From Flavobacteriales bacterium (GTDB taxonomy: Bacteria > Bacteroidota > Bacteroidia > Flavobacteriales_E > Vicingaceae), in assembly GCA_013359255.1 (NCBI GenBank), contig JABWCF010000001.1, positions 1-64,000 of the forward strand: 64,000 nt of DNA, given 5' to 3'. Positions 18,675-28,515 of this stretch are shown one piece after another. Every line of letters begins with the position of its first letter. Positions within the stretch are counted from its first letter, which is position 1. The position numbers and the translations under genes were made by a program. The notes below the pieces were generated by a model that made no database searches, had not been told where the DNA came from, and was given only the letters and a program-made list of their open reading frames with translations.

Positions 18675-21128
18675 TTAGAATTTTATTTCAAAAGTGCCAC
18701 GGATACCATATTTTGCAATATCGGGATGATCGTGGTGGGTTAATCTCCAAAGCAAATCTACTCTAAAAATACGGAATATGTTTTCTACTCCGGCAGCCAC
18801 CTCTATATAGGGTTCGGTAAGTTGAAACATATTTGCAGGGAGTGTTAATTCTTGCGAATGTTTGTTTACATCAAGCGAGCCGATTACGGCTTTTCCACTG
18901 GCCACCTCTCGCCACTTTAACTTTCTGAAGAGAGGCATTTTATTTAAAAAATATCCATCGAAGTGGTGGGTTAGCATGAGTGATGCGTATTGGTCACTGG
19001 CAAATTCAAAGTAATTCATCAGGTTAAAAGCTTGCACATCGTAAAAATAGGTTTCGTTTCCTTGGTGCAATTCCAAAAGAGGGTAGGGGAGAGAACCGAA
19101 AATTTTTCCACCTAGCAGTTTCCAGTCGGTATAGCCTTTGGTTCCAAAGCGAATACGGTCTTTTACGGAGGCTTCAATTTTGTCGTAATTATATTGGCCA
19201 CTTAAAAAGTTTTTTATTCCTTTGGTGTATTGTGCTTCTAATATAGGAAATTTAGTTCCCATACTAACTCTAGAAAATTCACCGGTTACGTATTTTTCTT
19301 TGTAGGCAAAACGCAAGTAATATGAAAATTCAGAAACCTGCAGGTGGCTTACTTCAACGGATTCTGTGTTACTATTTTTGTGGTAGTGTAATTTACCTCT
19401 TGCACTCAGTTTTCGGTTTGAATAAATAAATTGATTGTTGAACCCCTGAAACCAGTCCCTATCATAGTACGCATAATATTTTTCAATCATGGTTAATTTA
19501 ATATTAGGAGAACGCCTTAGGAAAGAAGCCAAAAAGTTATCGGCCTGAAATGCATTTTGGCTTTGCCCCAGTTGTTCCAAATCTTTTTTGTAATTAAAGC
19601 CGACTATTTGTCTGGGTTCCTTAGAAATTCGCATTCTAAATCCTCCTTCATATTTCATTTCTTCGTCTTCTACTCCATAGGCGGCATAGCCCGAAAATTC
19701 GAGCCATTTGGCAAATTGATTACTAGTTCTGCCTCCAAACTTAAAACGGGTTCCTTCTATTTGGTTGTAGCTTAAAAAGGTAAAATATTGTCCTAATTCC
19801 ACATAACCATACTCTTTGTAACCCGAAAGAATCATTGAGACTAAATCGATAACGGTTTTAACTGCCGGAACCTCTTTTAACGTATCAATCATGTGGTAAA
19901 TTTCTTTTTCTTGTTCGCTAAGTTTTTCGAAGCGGTTTTCGTCCCAGAATTCGTTGTTGTATTGATTGGAATTTTGCTCTACAATTATATCATCTACTCC
20001 TGAAAATATTTTTTCGGGTATGGTGTCGTTTACGCGAATATCTTTATACATGGTGGTTTTACGTCCGTATAGCCCCATGGTTTTGTTGCTAATTACAAAA
20101 TCTACAACTAGCTTATCTTTGCTTAGCATCCAGTATTTACCGTCTACCATTTTGTATTCTTGTTCAACAGAAAAATCATTTACGAAATTGATATTGGTTT
20201 TTTCGGCAATATTCATTTTAATCGATTTGATGGCGTATGTAGTATCGTGTATCCACATATGCCCATCAAAAACGGGTTCTTGGCGATGTCGGGGTTTAAA
20301 TTCTAATTTATAGCACCATTGGTTGTCAATCAATGTGCTATCAGTTAAATAGTATTTATAAAAGCGTAAACCCGAGTTAGAAATAGGGCTTACAAAGGTT
20401 TTTCCGAAAACCAAAATGTTATTTTCGTAAATATTTACGTTTTGGTACATATCACCTAAAAATTGCGAAACGCTTTCGTTATTTATCCCAGAAACTTTAG
20501 ATGCTTTAATAAATTCTCGTTGTGTTTTTGGGTTTTGTCTGTAAAAATATTCTGAAAGCGATTCGGTTATAAACATAGGTAAATAAGGTTTTTCGGCAGT
20601 AGTGTCAATGTTGTCGAAAATAAACTGAATGGGTTTAAATACTTTTTTATTTCTAAATTCTTCATCGATATTGTTTAAATCGAATTCTACTTTGTTGTAA
20701 ACATTGTATTTGTAGTAGCTGTATTTTTTGCGGTTGTTTACTTTTTTGTAATCAATAATTTTTTCCAGTAAATCTTCGGCAGGGTTTCCTTTATATTTTA
20801 CCACAAATTCTTCCATTATGATAGAAGAAGTAGAAAGTTCGAAGTTGACTATTTGTTTTATTTCTTTTTTAATTTTTTTTGCTTGGGGTGTATATCCAAT
20901 AAAGGAAGCCACCAGACTGTCAGAAGCATAATAAGTTTCAATTTTATAGTTGCCATTAATATCAGTAGTGGTTCCTGTTTTGGTGCCCTTAAACTGAATA
21001 TTGGCAAAGGGCATTGGTTCTTTGGTTTCTTTGTCTATTACTTTTCCACTCACAATAGTCATTTGGGCTTGGCCAAAATGAAAGGCAAATAATAAAAAAA
21101 GGATAAGTAGTAAACGGTATTGCTTCAT
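18675..21128 (-). CDS. Outer-membrane protein with CarboxypepD_reg domain and DUF5686-type barrel
   Basis: 817 residues with a signal peptide (about 1-21, ending FHFGQA). A carboxypeptidase-regulatory-like beta-sandwich follows (about 24-110; GKVIDKETKEPMPFANI, TTDINGNYKI), then a long region typical of DUF5686 proteins with a C-terminal barrel ending GIRGTFEIKF. The family is common in Bacteroidota and its function is unsettled. It lies between the AhpD-like gene and lptB in one operon, which fits an outer-membrane role but does not define one. Confidence 0.82.
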   Translation of the reverse strand: MKQYRLLLILFLLFAFHFGQAQMTIVSGKVIDKETKEPMPFANIQFKGTKTGTTTDINGNYKIETYYASDSLVASFIGYTPQAKKIKKEIKQIVNFELSTSSIIMEEFVVKYKGNPAEDLLEKIIDYKKVNNRKKYSYYKYNVYNKVEFDLNNIDEEFRNKKVFKPIQFIFDNIDTTAEKPYLPMFITESLSEYFYRQNPKTQREFIKASKVSGINNESVSQFLGDMYQNVNIYENNILVFGKTFVSPISNSGLRFYKYYLTDSTLIDNQWCYKLEFKPRHRQEPVFDGHMWIHDTTYAIKSIKMNIAEKTNINFVNDFSVEQEYKMVDGKYWMLSKDKLVVDFVISNKTMGLYGRKTTMYKDIRVNDTIPEKIFSGVDDIIVEQNSNQYNNEFWDENRFEKLSEQEKEIYHMIDTLKEVPAVKTVIDLVSMILSGYKEYGYVELGQYFTFLSYNQIEGTRFKFGGRTSNQFAKWLEFSGYAAYGVEDEEMKYEGGFRMRISKEPRQIVGFNYKKDLEQLGQSQNAFQADNFLASFLRRSPNIKLTMIEKYYAYYDRDWFQGFNNQFIYSNRKLSARGKLHYHKNSNTESVEVSHLQVSEFSYYLRFAYKEKYVTGEFSRVSMGTKFPILEAQYTKGIKNFLSGQYNYDKIEASVKDRIRFGTKGYTDWKLLGGKIFGSLPYPLLELHQGNETYFYDVQAFNLMNYFEFASDQYASLMLTHHFDGYFLNKMPLFRKLKWREVASGKAVIGSLDVNKHSQELTLPANMFQLTEPYIEVAAGVENIFRIFRVDLLWRLTHHDHPDIAKYGIRGTFEIKF

Positions 21129-21157
21129 GGTTGGTAAAGAGCCAAGGTAATCTTTTT

Positions 21158-21508
21158 TTAAAAATTAGAATTTTCTAGTTCTTCCCAAAATTCTAAAGCT
21201 CTTCGGGTATGGGGAATTACAATGGTACCACCCACTAAATTAGCAATGGCAAAAATTTCAAAGAGTTCGGTTTTAGAAACATTTTGCAGGTAACATTTTT
21301 CTAAGTGGTATCGAATACAATCATCGCAGCGTAGTACCATAGAAGCTACTAAGCCCAACATTTCTTTGGTTTTTGCAGGCAATGTTCCATCGGAGTATGC
21401 ATGGGTGTCGATGTTAAAAATTCGCTTTAATATTAGGTTGTTTTCTGCCAAAATTTTATCGTTCATTTTTTTACGATAATCATTAAATTCGTTTACCTTG
21501 TTACTCAT
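21158..21508 (-). CDS. Carboxymuconolactone decarboxylase/AhpD-family protein
   Basis: 116 residues, one all-helical CMD domain. The CxxC motif with trailing His (LRCDDCIRYH, about 73-82) marks the AhpD-like redox branch instead of true carboxymuconolactone decarboxylase. Members act as thiol-dependent peroxidase or disulfide partners. The start overlaps the tatC stop by four bases, so translation is coupled. The physiological substrate is not evident. Confidence 0.88.
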   Translation of the reverse strand: MSNKVNEFNDYRKKMNDKILAENNLILKRIFNIDTHAYSDGTLPAKTKEMLGLVASMVLRCDDCIRYHLEKCYLQNVSKTELFEIFAIANLVGGTIVIPHTRRALEFWEELENSNF

Positions 21509-22314
21509 TTTCTAATTGTTTTTTTATTTACCGATGCAGAAATAAAAATACTTATTTCGTATAATACCAAAAGGGGTAGGGAAACTAAAATTTGGCTGGT
21601 TACATCGGGTGGGGTAATAATAGCCGATACAATTAAAACCACTACCACTGCATGTTTGCGAAACTTACGCATAAACTGCGGAGTAAGCAAACCCAGTTTA
21701 GAGAGAAAAAAAACCAATAAAGGTAATTCAAATACAAAAGCACACGATAGCGTTACCAAGGTAACCGTAGAGATATACGAAGATAAATTAATGCGGTTGC
21801 TTACCAAATCACTTACCTGATAGTTTCCTAAAAATTGAACAGAAAGGGGGGCAATGAGGAAATAACCGAATAATGTTCCCATGCCGAAAAGCAGGGAACC
21901 CCAAAACACAGTTCCTTTGGCATAGTTTGATTCTTTATTGGTTAAGGCGGGTTTAATAAATGTCCAAAATTCAAACAAAATATAGGGGAAGGCAAAAACA
22001 ATTCCTGCAATAATTGAAGTAGAAACGTGTGTGGTAAATTGCCCGGACATATCGGTGTTTATTAATTCAAACTGCAAATCTTTTCCAATACAAAGAGCAT
22101 CTCCAAAATTTAGAAAATAAGATAATTTGCAAAACATACGATATGTCCAAAAATCAGCGTTTTTAGGGCCAAGTAAAATAGAATCAAAAATAATATTTTT
22201 AAAAACAAAAGCCAATACAGCGAACAATAATATGGCAATGGCCGAACGAACCAAATGCCAACGAAGCACTTCCAGATGCTCTAAAAACGACATTTCTTTT
22301 TCCGCCTTCGACAT
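21505..22314 (-). CDS. tatC: Twin-arginine translocase subunit TatC
   Basis: 269 residues from ATG 22314 (MSKAEKEMSFLEHLEVLR); the frame stays open 17 codons upstream, but TatC proteins begin just before the MSFLEHLEELR-like motif. Six membrane helices can be traced, and the cytoplasmic FxEFWxFIKPAL motif is intact (FEFWTFIKPALT). TatC recognises twin-arginine signals; a Tat substrate lies in this window at 60643-61566. No tatA is visible nearby. It is the first gene of an operon with the AhpD-like, DUF5686-type and lptB genes. Confidence 0.95.
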   Translation of the reverse strand: MSKAEKEMSFLEHLEVLRWHLVRSAIAILLFAVLAFVFKNIIFDSILLGPKNADFWTYRMFCKLSYFLNFGDALCIGKDLQFELINTDMSGQFTTHVSTSIIAGIVFAFPYILFEFWTFIKPALTNKESNYAKGTVFWGSLLFGMGTLFGYFLIAPLSVQFLGNYQVSDLVSNRINLSSYISTVTLVTLSCAFVFELPLLVFFLSKLGLLTPQFMRKFRKHAVVVVLIVSAIITPPDVTSQILVSLPLLVLYEISIFISASVNKKTIRK

Positions 22315-22578
22315 ATTTATTGCTTTGGGCGAAAATACGCTTTTAGCATCAATTTTAGTAAGCAAATGCCGAATATTAATTTTTATATAAAAACCCCTTT
22401 TGGTTTGTGTCCAAGCTCCTTTTCCTATTGAATACGCTGGAAAGAAAAATTATTTCTTTTGTAGTTCGGTATTTTCGGAGTGTTTACCCGGCTTTACAAT
22501 ACCAAAAAGAATAATAAATTTTGTTTAGTGTAAGCATTTTAAAATGAGGAAGTATTACCTTCGCAAAAAAAATAAGAA

Positions 22579-23616
22579 ATGAAAAGAAAATTATTCATTG
22601 TCGGAACATTATTTGTGTCTCTGTTTATTATTTCATGCAAAAACGAAGTAGAAAAACAAGTAGAGGTTGAAGAAAAAGAAGAACCGAGCGAATTGTGGCA
22701 AAAGGCAAAAACTTTTTTTGGCGAGTTTCCCGTTATAGCAGAGAATCCTGAAAATACTATAACAGAAGAAAAAGCGTATTTAGGAAAAGTGTTGTTTTTT
22801 GATAAGCGACTTTCCAAAGACAATACTATCAGTTGTAATAGTTGTCATAATCTCTCAACGTATGGAGTCGATAATTTATCTTTTTCATCCGGAAACGATG
22901 GTGCCTTAGGAGGTAGAAATTCGCCAACGGTACTTAATGCAGCACTTCATATTGCCCAGTTTTGGGATGGCAGGGCAAAAGATGTAGAAGAACAGGCAGG
23001 AGGGCCTATATTAAACCCGGTAGAAATGGCCATGCCGAATGAAAAAGCAGTTGTCGAAAGGCTTTCTAAAATAGAAGAATATAAAACCCTTTTTGCAAAA
23101 GCGTATCCTAATGAAACGAGCCCAATTACATACTCCAACTTACAAAATGCAATTGGTGCATTTGAACGTAAATTAATTTTTCCTTCAAAATTTGATGTGT
23201 ATTTAAGTGGAGAGGAAAAGGCGTTGAATGAACAAGAGAAAAGAGGATTAGAAACTTTTTTATCGGTGGGCTGTGTTTCCTGTCATTCAGGAAATATATT
23301 GGGCGGGCAGATGTTTCAGAAATTTGGATTGTTTGGAAATTACTGGGAGCTAACCGGAAGTAAAAAGATAGATGAGGGGAAGTTTGATGCAACGAAAAAT
23401 GAATCTGATAAATATGTTTTCAAAACACCTTCATTGCGAAATATAGAAAAAACATATCCTTATTTTCACGATGGTAGTGTTGAAAAACTGGAAGATGCCG
23501 TAAAAATTATGGCAAAAGCACAGTTAAACAAAGAACTTACAGAAAATGAAATTTCCGACATCGTGGTATTTTTAAAAACATTAACTAGCGAGGTGCCGGA
23601 AGAGTACAAAAAATAA
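22579..23616 (+). CDS. Di-heme cytochrome c peroxidase (CcpA/MauG family) lipoprotein
   Basis: 345 residues with a lipoprotein signal (ending LFIISC). Two haem-c sites are visible: CNSCH at 86-90 and CVSCH at 232-236. The family landmarks LGKVLFFDKRLSKDNTISC, RNSPTVLNAA, FWDGRAKDVEEQAGGPI and the late HDGSVEKLEDAV are intact. Such enzymes reduce hydrogen peroxide with electrons from small cytochromes. The 213-base region upstream contains no gene; a TACCTTCG box at 22556-22563 is a weak promoter candidate. The convergent gene ends four bases away. Confidence 0.9.
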   Translation: MKRKLFIVGTLFVSLFIISCKNEVEKQVEVEEKEEPSELWQKAKTFFGEFPVIAENPENTITEEKAYLGKVLFFDKRLSKDNTISCNSCHNLSTYGVDNLSFSSGNDGALGGRNSPTVLNAALHIAQFWDGRAKDVEEQAGGPILNPVEMAMPNEKAVVERLSKIEEYKTLFAKAYPNETSPITYSNLQNAIGAFERKLIFPSKFDVYLSGEEKALNEQEKRGLETFLSVGCVSCHSGNILGGQMFQKFGLFGNYWELTGSKKIDEGKFDATKNESDKYVFKTPSLRNIEKTYPYFHDGSVEKLEDAVKIMAKAQLNKELTENEISDIVVFLKTLTSEVPEEYKK

Positions 23617-23620
23617 TTTT

Positions 23621-24823
23621 TTACTCACTAACGTAGTCGGAAAGATAGCTAAAATTGGCGGTTAACAGACCCTTTTCAGCTATGGTCGCGTTTTTAATAA
23701 TATCTTCTGCATCGCTGTTTAGCAAATGAGGTAAAACATTTTGTATAATTTCTTCTCCAAAACCATACGAGGCATCTTTGGGTAACTCACAGGGAAGGTT
23801 ATCTACAGCCATTACGGTAATAGCCGCAGAATCATCGTAGTTTACCTCTTTTTCGGTAATAGGATTATATCCATACAAAGGTTGCTGAATGGTAGAGGCA
23901 CGAATGGTAGAAGCAATAGGGCCATTTACATCGCAACTTATATCTGCAATTACTTTTATCTGGAAGTTTTCTGAGCGGGCATCTTCCTTCGTAAAAAGAA
24001 CAGGGGCTTTATTATCCCAGAAGTGGCAGGCCAAATAGAGATCGGCTACCTTTGCATAGGGCATAAAGTTAGATTCGTATCCTTCCGGATTTTTAAAAAA
24101 ATCGGTTTCCTTCCAGTTTGTTTCATCGCTGCGTTTTACATATTCTTTTACATCTAATTGGGTAAACACCGGCTCGCTATACGTTTGAGTTAAAAAGTCG
24201 GAAGGCGAAACTTTTTTTATTTTCATGGCATCGAGTATTTCTGTGGCCCCTTTTGCTACACGACCACTACCGGTTAAGGCAATTTTTATGGGTGGAAGTG
24301 TAATGCGGCTAAGTTCTTTAATGAGTTCCTGCCGGTCGTTACATAAATAAGCTCTCTTTAGTGTAAAAGTTTTATGTTTCATTCCCCATGCGTACATAGC
24401 GTTGTAGCAGCCAACTATTCCTGCATAGAAGCCGAAACCAATTAGGCGTATTCCGTTTTTATTTTTTAGCGTTTCCCAGTCTACCAGAGTTATGTTTTTT
24501 TTTAATATGGCCTGCAATAATTTTTTGTTGTACGGTTGTTTTTTTATAGTGTGCGAAAAGAAAAAATAGGTTTTATTTTCTATCAACATTTCTAGGGGAA
24601 TTTCTTTTACTCCCAACAGAATATCGCAATCGGAGAGGTCTGTTTTTACTTCTATACCTTCAGAAATATAGTCTTCATTTTTAAATCTGCGAACCATACT
24701 TTCTTGTACATAAATTTTTATTTGAGGAAATAGGTGCATTATTTTTTTACATTGAATGGGAGCAAGGGGAACACGTTCATCGGGAGGGTTTTTGCCTTCT
24801 TTTATAATTCCAATCTTTAGCAT
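23621..24823 (-). CDS. Saccharopine/alanine dehydrogenase-like NAD(P)-dependent oxidoreductase
   Basis: 400 residues from ATG 24823 (MLKIGIIKEGK), preferred over the ATG four codons upstream because the family starts at the GIIKEGK strand. The N-terminal half has the AlaDh/PNT fold (PPDERVPLAP, CDILLGVKEIP, FFFSHTIKKQ), and a Rossmann segment follows (IKIALTGSGRVAKGATEIL, about 185-203). HIKKQ and DISCD features resemble lysine-forming saccharopine dehydrogenase (LYS1-type) more than alanine dehydrogenase. The true substrate cannot be set from sequence alone. It stands between the fumC terminator and a convergent peroxidase gene. Confidence 0.75.
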   Translation of the reverse strand: MLKIGIIKEGKNPPDERVPLAPIQCKKIMHLFPQIKIYVQESMVRRFKNEDYISEGIEVKTDLSDCDILLGVKEIPLEMLIENKTYFFFSHTIKKQPYNKKLLQAILKKNITLVDWETLKNKNGIRLIGFGFYAGIVGCYNAMYAWGMKHKTFTLKRAYLCNDRQELIKELSRITLPPIKIALTGSGRVAKGATEILDAMKIKKVSPSDFLTQTYSEPVFTQLDVKEYVKRSDETNWKETDFFKNPEGYESNFMPYAKVADLYLACHFWDNKAPVLFTKEDARSENFQIKVIADISCDVNGPIASTIRASTIQQPLYGYNPITEKEVNYDDSAAITVMAVDNLPCELPKDASYGFGEEIIQNVLPHLLNSDAEDIIKNATIAEKGLLTANFSYLSDYVSE

Positions 24824-24873
24824 GGAGTGTAACATTTTATTTTACGAGCAAACTTACGCTTTCTGTAAGAACT

Positions 24874-24906
24874 AAAAAAGGCGAGATGTTTCCTCGCCTT
24901 TTTTTA
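24874..24906 (-). terminator. Intrinsic terminator of fumC
   Basis: AAAAAAGGCGAG and CTCGCCTTTTTT form a 12-bp stem with a short loop, just past the fumC stop on the minus strand. Confidence 0.88.
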
Positions 24907-24919
24907 AAGGGTAAAAAAA

Positions 24920-26320
24920 TTATTTTTCTAAAGAGCCTATCATTTTACCGGGGTCAACCCATTGGTCAAACTGTTCATTGGTAAGCAGTCCTAATTCAAT
25001 AGAAACGTCTCTTAGTGTTTTATTTTGTTTGTGAGCTGTTTTGGCAATTTTAGCGGCATTTTCGTAACCAATGTGAGGATTTAACGCAGTGACTAACATT
25101 AAAGAATTTTCCAAATGTTTTTTTATTACATCGTGGTTGGGTTCAATACCAAGGGCACATTTATCATTAAAAGAAACGCAGGCATCGCCTATTAATCGTG
25201 CCGATTGCAGCACATTGGCCGCAATGAGAGGTTTAAAAACATTAAGTTCAAAATGGCCCATGCTTCCACCTACGGAAACCGCCACATCATTTCCGATGGC
25301 TTGTGCACATACCATGGTTAATGCTTCGGGCTGTGTGGGATTTACTTTTCCGGGCATTATAGACGATCCTGGTTCATTATCGGGAATTACAATTTCACCA
25401 ATTCCGCACCGTGGGCCCGAGCTGAGCATACGAATATCGTTTGCAATTTTCATAAGAGCAACGGCTGTTCTTTTAAGAGCTCCCGAAAGTTCTACCATGG
25501 CATCGTGTGCGGCAAGAGCCTCGAATTTGTTGGGAGCAGAAACAAATGGCAATCCGGTAAACTCGGCTATTTTTTTGGCTACCAACACATCGTATCCTTT
25601 GGGAGTATTTAGGCCTGTGCCAACGGCTGTTCCGCCCAATGCAAGTTCTTTAACAGCGTTTAGAGCGTTATGGAGGCAGCGAATGCTGTTATCTATTTGT
25701 TGTACATAGCCCGAAAATTCTTGCCCAAGCGAAAGTGGGGTGGCGTCCATAAAATGAGTTCGCCCGGTTTTTATAATGGAGGAGTATTCTGTGGATTTTT
25801 GATGCAGCGTGTTACGTAGTTTTTGAAGCCCCGGAATAGTAATGTCGTTTACTTGCTTGTAAGCGGCAATGTGCATGGCGGTGGGGTAGGTGTCGTTTGA
25901 TGATTGAGATTTGTTTACATCATCATTGGGGTGTAATATTTTTTTTTCGTCAGTCAATTTTCCTCCCGAAAGTACGTGGGCACGGTAGGCAATTACTTCG
26001 TTTGCATTCATATTACTTTGTGTACCTGAGCCAGTTTGCCAAATAACAAGGGGAAACTGATCGTTAAGTTTCCCGTCTAAAATTTCTTCGCACACAGTTG
26101 ATATCAGGTCGCGTTTTTCGGCACTTAATACGCCTAGTTCGCAATTGGCATGTGCAGCAGCTTTTTTAAGATAGGCAAAGGCATGTATTATTTCTATAGG
26201 CATCGATGCTTCCGGACCAATTTTAAAATTATTTCTGGAGCGTTCGGTTTGGGCTCCCCAGTATTTGTTGGCGGGTACTTTTACTTCACCCATGGTGTCT
26301 TTCTCAATTCGGTGTTCCAT
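24920..26320 (-). CDS. fumC: Class II fumarate hydratase
   Basis: 466 residues, full length for FumC. The superfamily signature [15 protein letters not shown] and the upstream [13 protein letters not shown] and [11 protein letters not shown] motifs are present, with all active-site regions intact. It converts fumarate to malate in the TCA cycle without an iron-sulfur cluster. The gene is last in a prfB-arsC-fumC run (gap to arsC 36 bases) and is closed by the terminator at 24874-24906. The start [13 protein letters not shown] is normal for the family. Confidence 0.97.
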   Translation of the reverse strand: MEHRIEKDTMGEVKVPANKYWGAQTERSRNNFKIGPEASMPIEIIHAFAYLKKAAAHANCELGVLSAEKRDLISTVCEEILDGKLNDQFPLVIWQTGSGTQSNMNANEVIAYRAHVLSGGKLTDEKKILHPNDDVNKSQSSNDTYPTAMHIAAYKQVNDITIPGLQKLRNTLHQKSTEYSSIIKTGRTHFMDATPLSLGQEFSGYVQQIDNSIRCLHNALNAVKELALGGTAVGTGLNTPKGYDVLVAKKIAEFTGLPFVSAPNKFEALAAHDAMVELSGALKRTAVALMKIANDIRMLSSGPRCGIGEIVIPDNEPGSSIMPGKVNPTQPEALTMVCAQAIGNDVAVSVGGSMGHFELNVFKPLIAANVLQSARLIGDACVSFNDKCALGIEPNHDVIKKHLENSLMLVTALNPHIGYENAAKIAKTAHKQNKTLRDVSIELGLLTNEQFDQWVDPGKMIGSLEK

Positions 26321-26356
26321 TTTTTTATTTTTAAGAATTTAACATGATATATTTGG

Positions 26357-26698
26357 TTAGAGCAATTCTACTATTTTTTCGGTAGGGCGAGCGATAAGGG
26401 CTTTATAATTTTTTTCAACAATAGGTCTTTCTAATAAAATGGGGTGTTGAACAATAATATCAATCCATTCTTCATCGGTAAAGTTTTTGTTTTTGAAATG
26501 AGTTTTAAAAAGTTCTTCGTTTTTCCGGATTACGTCTATGGGTTTGCAATGGAGTTTATTCAATAGTGTTTTTAGTGTGTTTTTATCGGGAGTTTGTTTT
26601 AGGTATTCTACTATTTTGTAGGGTACCTTTTTTTCATCGAGAAATTTAATAGCTTCTCTGCTCTTGCTGCATCGGGGGTTATGGTAAATGGTTATCAT
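26357..26698 (-). CDS. arsC: ArsC/Spx-family thioredoxin-fold protein (arsenate reductase-like)
   Basis: 113 residues. It has the ArsC landmarks: nucleophile Cys9 in IYHNPRCSKSRE and the LERPIV motif near residue 91 that places the cis-Pro. This fits glutaredoxin-coupled arsenate reductase, but no ars operon gene is nearby, so the YffB/Spx-like branch with another role is also possible. Its ATG overlaps the prfB stop (TAATG), so it is translated from the RF2 mRNA. Confidence 0.8.
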   Translation of the reverse strand: MITIYHNPRCSKSREAIKFLDEKKVPYKIVEYLKQTPDKNTLKTLLNKLHCKPIDVIRKNEELFKTHFKNKNFTDEEWIDIIVQHPILLERPIVEKNYKALIARPTEKIVELL

Positions 26699-27808
26699 TA
26701 TAAGGTGTTTTTGGGTTTATTTCCTTCTCCATATAGCATTAAAAAGGCTTTCAGAAAGGGGTCTATTTCTCCGTTCATTACGGCATCTACGTTTGATGTT
26801 TCTATGTTGGTTCTAACATCTTTTACTAATTTATAGGGATGCATAACGTAGTTTCGTATTTGAGACCCCCATTCTATTTTCTTTTTATTTCCTTCTATTT
26901 CGGCACGTTTTTCTAGTTTTTTGCGCATTTCTACTTCGTACAATCTTGATTTTAATAACTGCATGGCCTTGTCTCGGTTGGCGTGTTGCGAACGCGATTC
27001 GGTGTTTTCTACTACGATACCACTAGGTAGATGCCGAACCCGTACTCCGGTTTCTACTTTGTTTACATTTTGCCCTCCGGCTCCGCTGGAACGAAAAGTA
27101 TCCCATTCTAAATCGGCAGGATTCACCGTTATTTCTATGCTATCGTCTACCAAAGGATAAACATAAACCGAGGCAAAAGAGGTGTGGCGTTTTGCATTCG
27201 AATCGAAAGGAGAAATGCGTACCAGCCGATGTACTCCGTTTTCTCCTTTCAGATAACCGAACGCAAACTCTCCATTTACTTCAAAGGTTACAGATTTTAT
27301 TCCTGCTACATCTCCGTTTTGTAAATCGAGCAATTCGGTTTTAAAATTATTTTTTTGTGCCCACATAAGGTACATGCGGTGTAGCATGGAAGCCCAGTCG
27401 CAGCTTTCTGTTCCTCCTGCTCCTGCGGTAATTTGTACTACAGCGTTTAGGGGGTCCTCTTCTTCGCTGAGCATGTTTTTAAACTCAAGATTTTCTAGGT
27501 GGGTACAAATTTTAAAGAATTCGGTTTCAATTTCCTGCTCAGTCGTTTCGCCTTCTTTAAGAAAGTCTTGTAACACAAGAAGGTCTTCATATTGTCTCAC
27601 AAGAGAATCATACTCATTTACCCAACTTTTTAAAGCCCGAAGTTTTTTCATTATTTTTTCGGCTTCTGTGGTATTATCCCAAAAATTAGGGGCTTGTGTT
27701 TTTATTTCTTCTTCTTCAGATTCAATTCTTTTTCGGTCAATGTCAAAGATACCTCCTTAGAGACTCTATTCTTCCCTTTAAATCCTTTAGCTGTTCTTGT
27801 GTAATCAT
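26698..27808 (-). CDS. prfB: Peptide chain release factor 2, with programmed +1 frameshift
   Basis: About 369 residues made from two frames. ATG 27808 opens 21 codons (MITQEQLKDLKGR ... RRYL) that end at an in-frame TGA (27745-27743). A +1 slip at CTT-T leads to GAC (27744) and 348 more codons to the stop at 26698. The second frame holds the RF2 body with the catalytic GGQ (SSGAGGQNVNKV) and the SPF motif for UGA/UAA recognition (RISPFDSNAKR). The release factor thus controls its own synthesis: low RF2 favours the slip. A TATTTTTG box lies 22 bases above ATG. Reading only the second frame from its first Met would drop the N-terminal 52 residues. Confidence 0.95.
27743..27757 (-). promoter_or_regulatory. 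prfB programmed-frameshift signal
   Basis: On the minus strand the order is AGGAGG (27757-27752), TAT, then CTTTGAC (27748-27742). It is the classical RF2 recoding site: an internal Shine-Dalgarno three bases before CUU, a slippery CUU-U, and UGA followed by C. Reading switches from frame zero to +1 here. Confidence 0.95.
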
Positions 27809-27830
27809 TACGGAATTATAATTTTAAGAG

Positions 27831-27838
27831 CAAAAATA
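27831..27838 (-). promoter_or_regulatory. -7 promoter box for prfB
   Basis: Minus-strand TATTTTTG matches TAnnTTTG and ends 22 bases before the prfB ATG at 27808. A clear -33 TTG is not seen. Confidence 0.42.
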
Positions 27839-27873
27839 CGTATAAGAAACATATGCTTATGTAAATTAGCCGG

Positions 27874-28449
27874 ATGAATTGTACTCCTTCTGAAAACAAT
27901 CCAATCAAACCGAAGTTTCGTTCGCCTTCCGCCACTCATGCTGAACGCATTTCTGTTAAGTATGTTATGATGGTATTTGTGTTTTTTGGAGGATTTATTT
28001 CTATTGCTTATGTAGGGCATTATACTTTAATTTCTGTTTTTTTTATCTCTAAAGTAATAGCGTTTTTTTTAGTTGTTTTTATGCTTTTTCCTTTTAGGTG
28101 GTACAAGCGTTTTTTAAGTTTCAATATTTATGAAATACTCTTGTTTAATGTATTAACCGTTGGGCCCGGAATGACGGCATTATTACTCTGGATTAATTTT
28201 TTAATATGTACCGAAATTAAAACCGAAGTGTACTTTATTCGTTCTAAACAGCTAGAAACCGTAGGAACATTTAATGCCAATAAACATACCATAATACTTG
28301 AAAATAATGCTTACGAAGAGTATCCTGAAATAAGAATTTTTGAAAACAGCAATTACCCGTTGCTTGCAAAGGCTACTGCAATTCGCTATAAAATGGGTAA
28401 TGGAATATTGGGGTATAAGGTGGTATTGGAGTACGAGTTTTTAGAATAA
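27874..28449 (+). CDS. Small membrane protein of unknown function
   Basis: 191 residues. A polar N-terminus (about 1-28) is followed by three hydrophobic helices (about 30-53, 56-74 and 85-108). A soluble C-terminal half (about 110-191) has beta-strand character and ends ILGYKVVLEYEFLE. The family is not recognised. It is divergent from prfB, with 65 bases between the two starts, and lies 66 bases before lnt. No catalytic motif is visible. Confidence 0.6.
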   Translation: MNCTPSENNPIKPKFRSPSATHAERISVKYVMMVFVFFGGFISIAYVGHYTLISVFFISKVIAFFLVVFMLFPFRWYKRFLSFNIYEILLFNVLTVGPGMTALLLWINFLICTEIKTEVYFIRSKQLETVGTFNANKHTIILENNAYEEYPEIRIFENSNYPLLAKATAIRYKMGNGILGYKVVLEYEFLE

Positions 28450-28502
28450 TGATTTTCCTTGAATTGATTATAAAACAACCGAAGGAGTTATTATACATTT
28501 CG

Positions 28503-28510
28503 TATTTTTG
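28503..28510 (+). promoter_or_regulatory. -7 promoter box immediately before lnt
   Basis: TATTTTTG matches TAnnTTTG but ends only five bases before ATG 28516, which would give an almost leaderless mRNA. It may be chance in AT-rich DNA. Confidence 0.3.
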
Positions 28511-28515
28511 GCCAC

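Noticed and set aside
22366-22578. Small gene or RNA in the 213-base gap before the peroxidase gene
   Set aside because: No open frame with a good start, no strong hairpin and no known RNA motif were found; only a weak TACCTTCG box.
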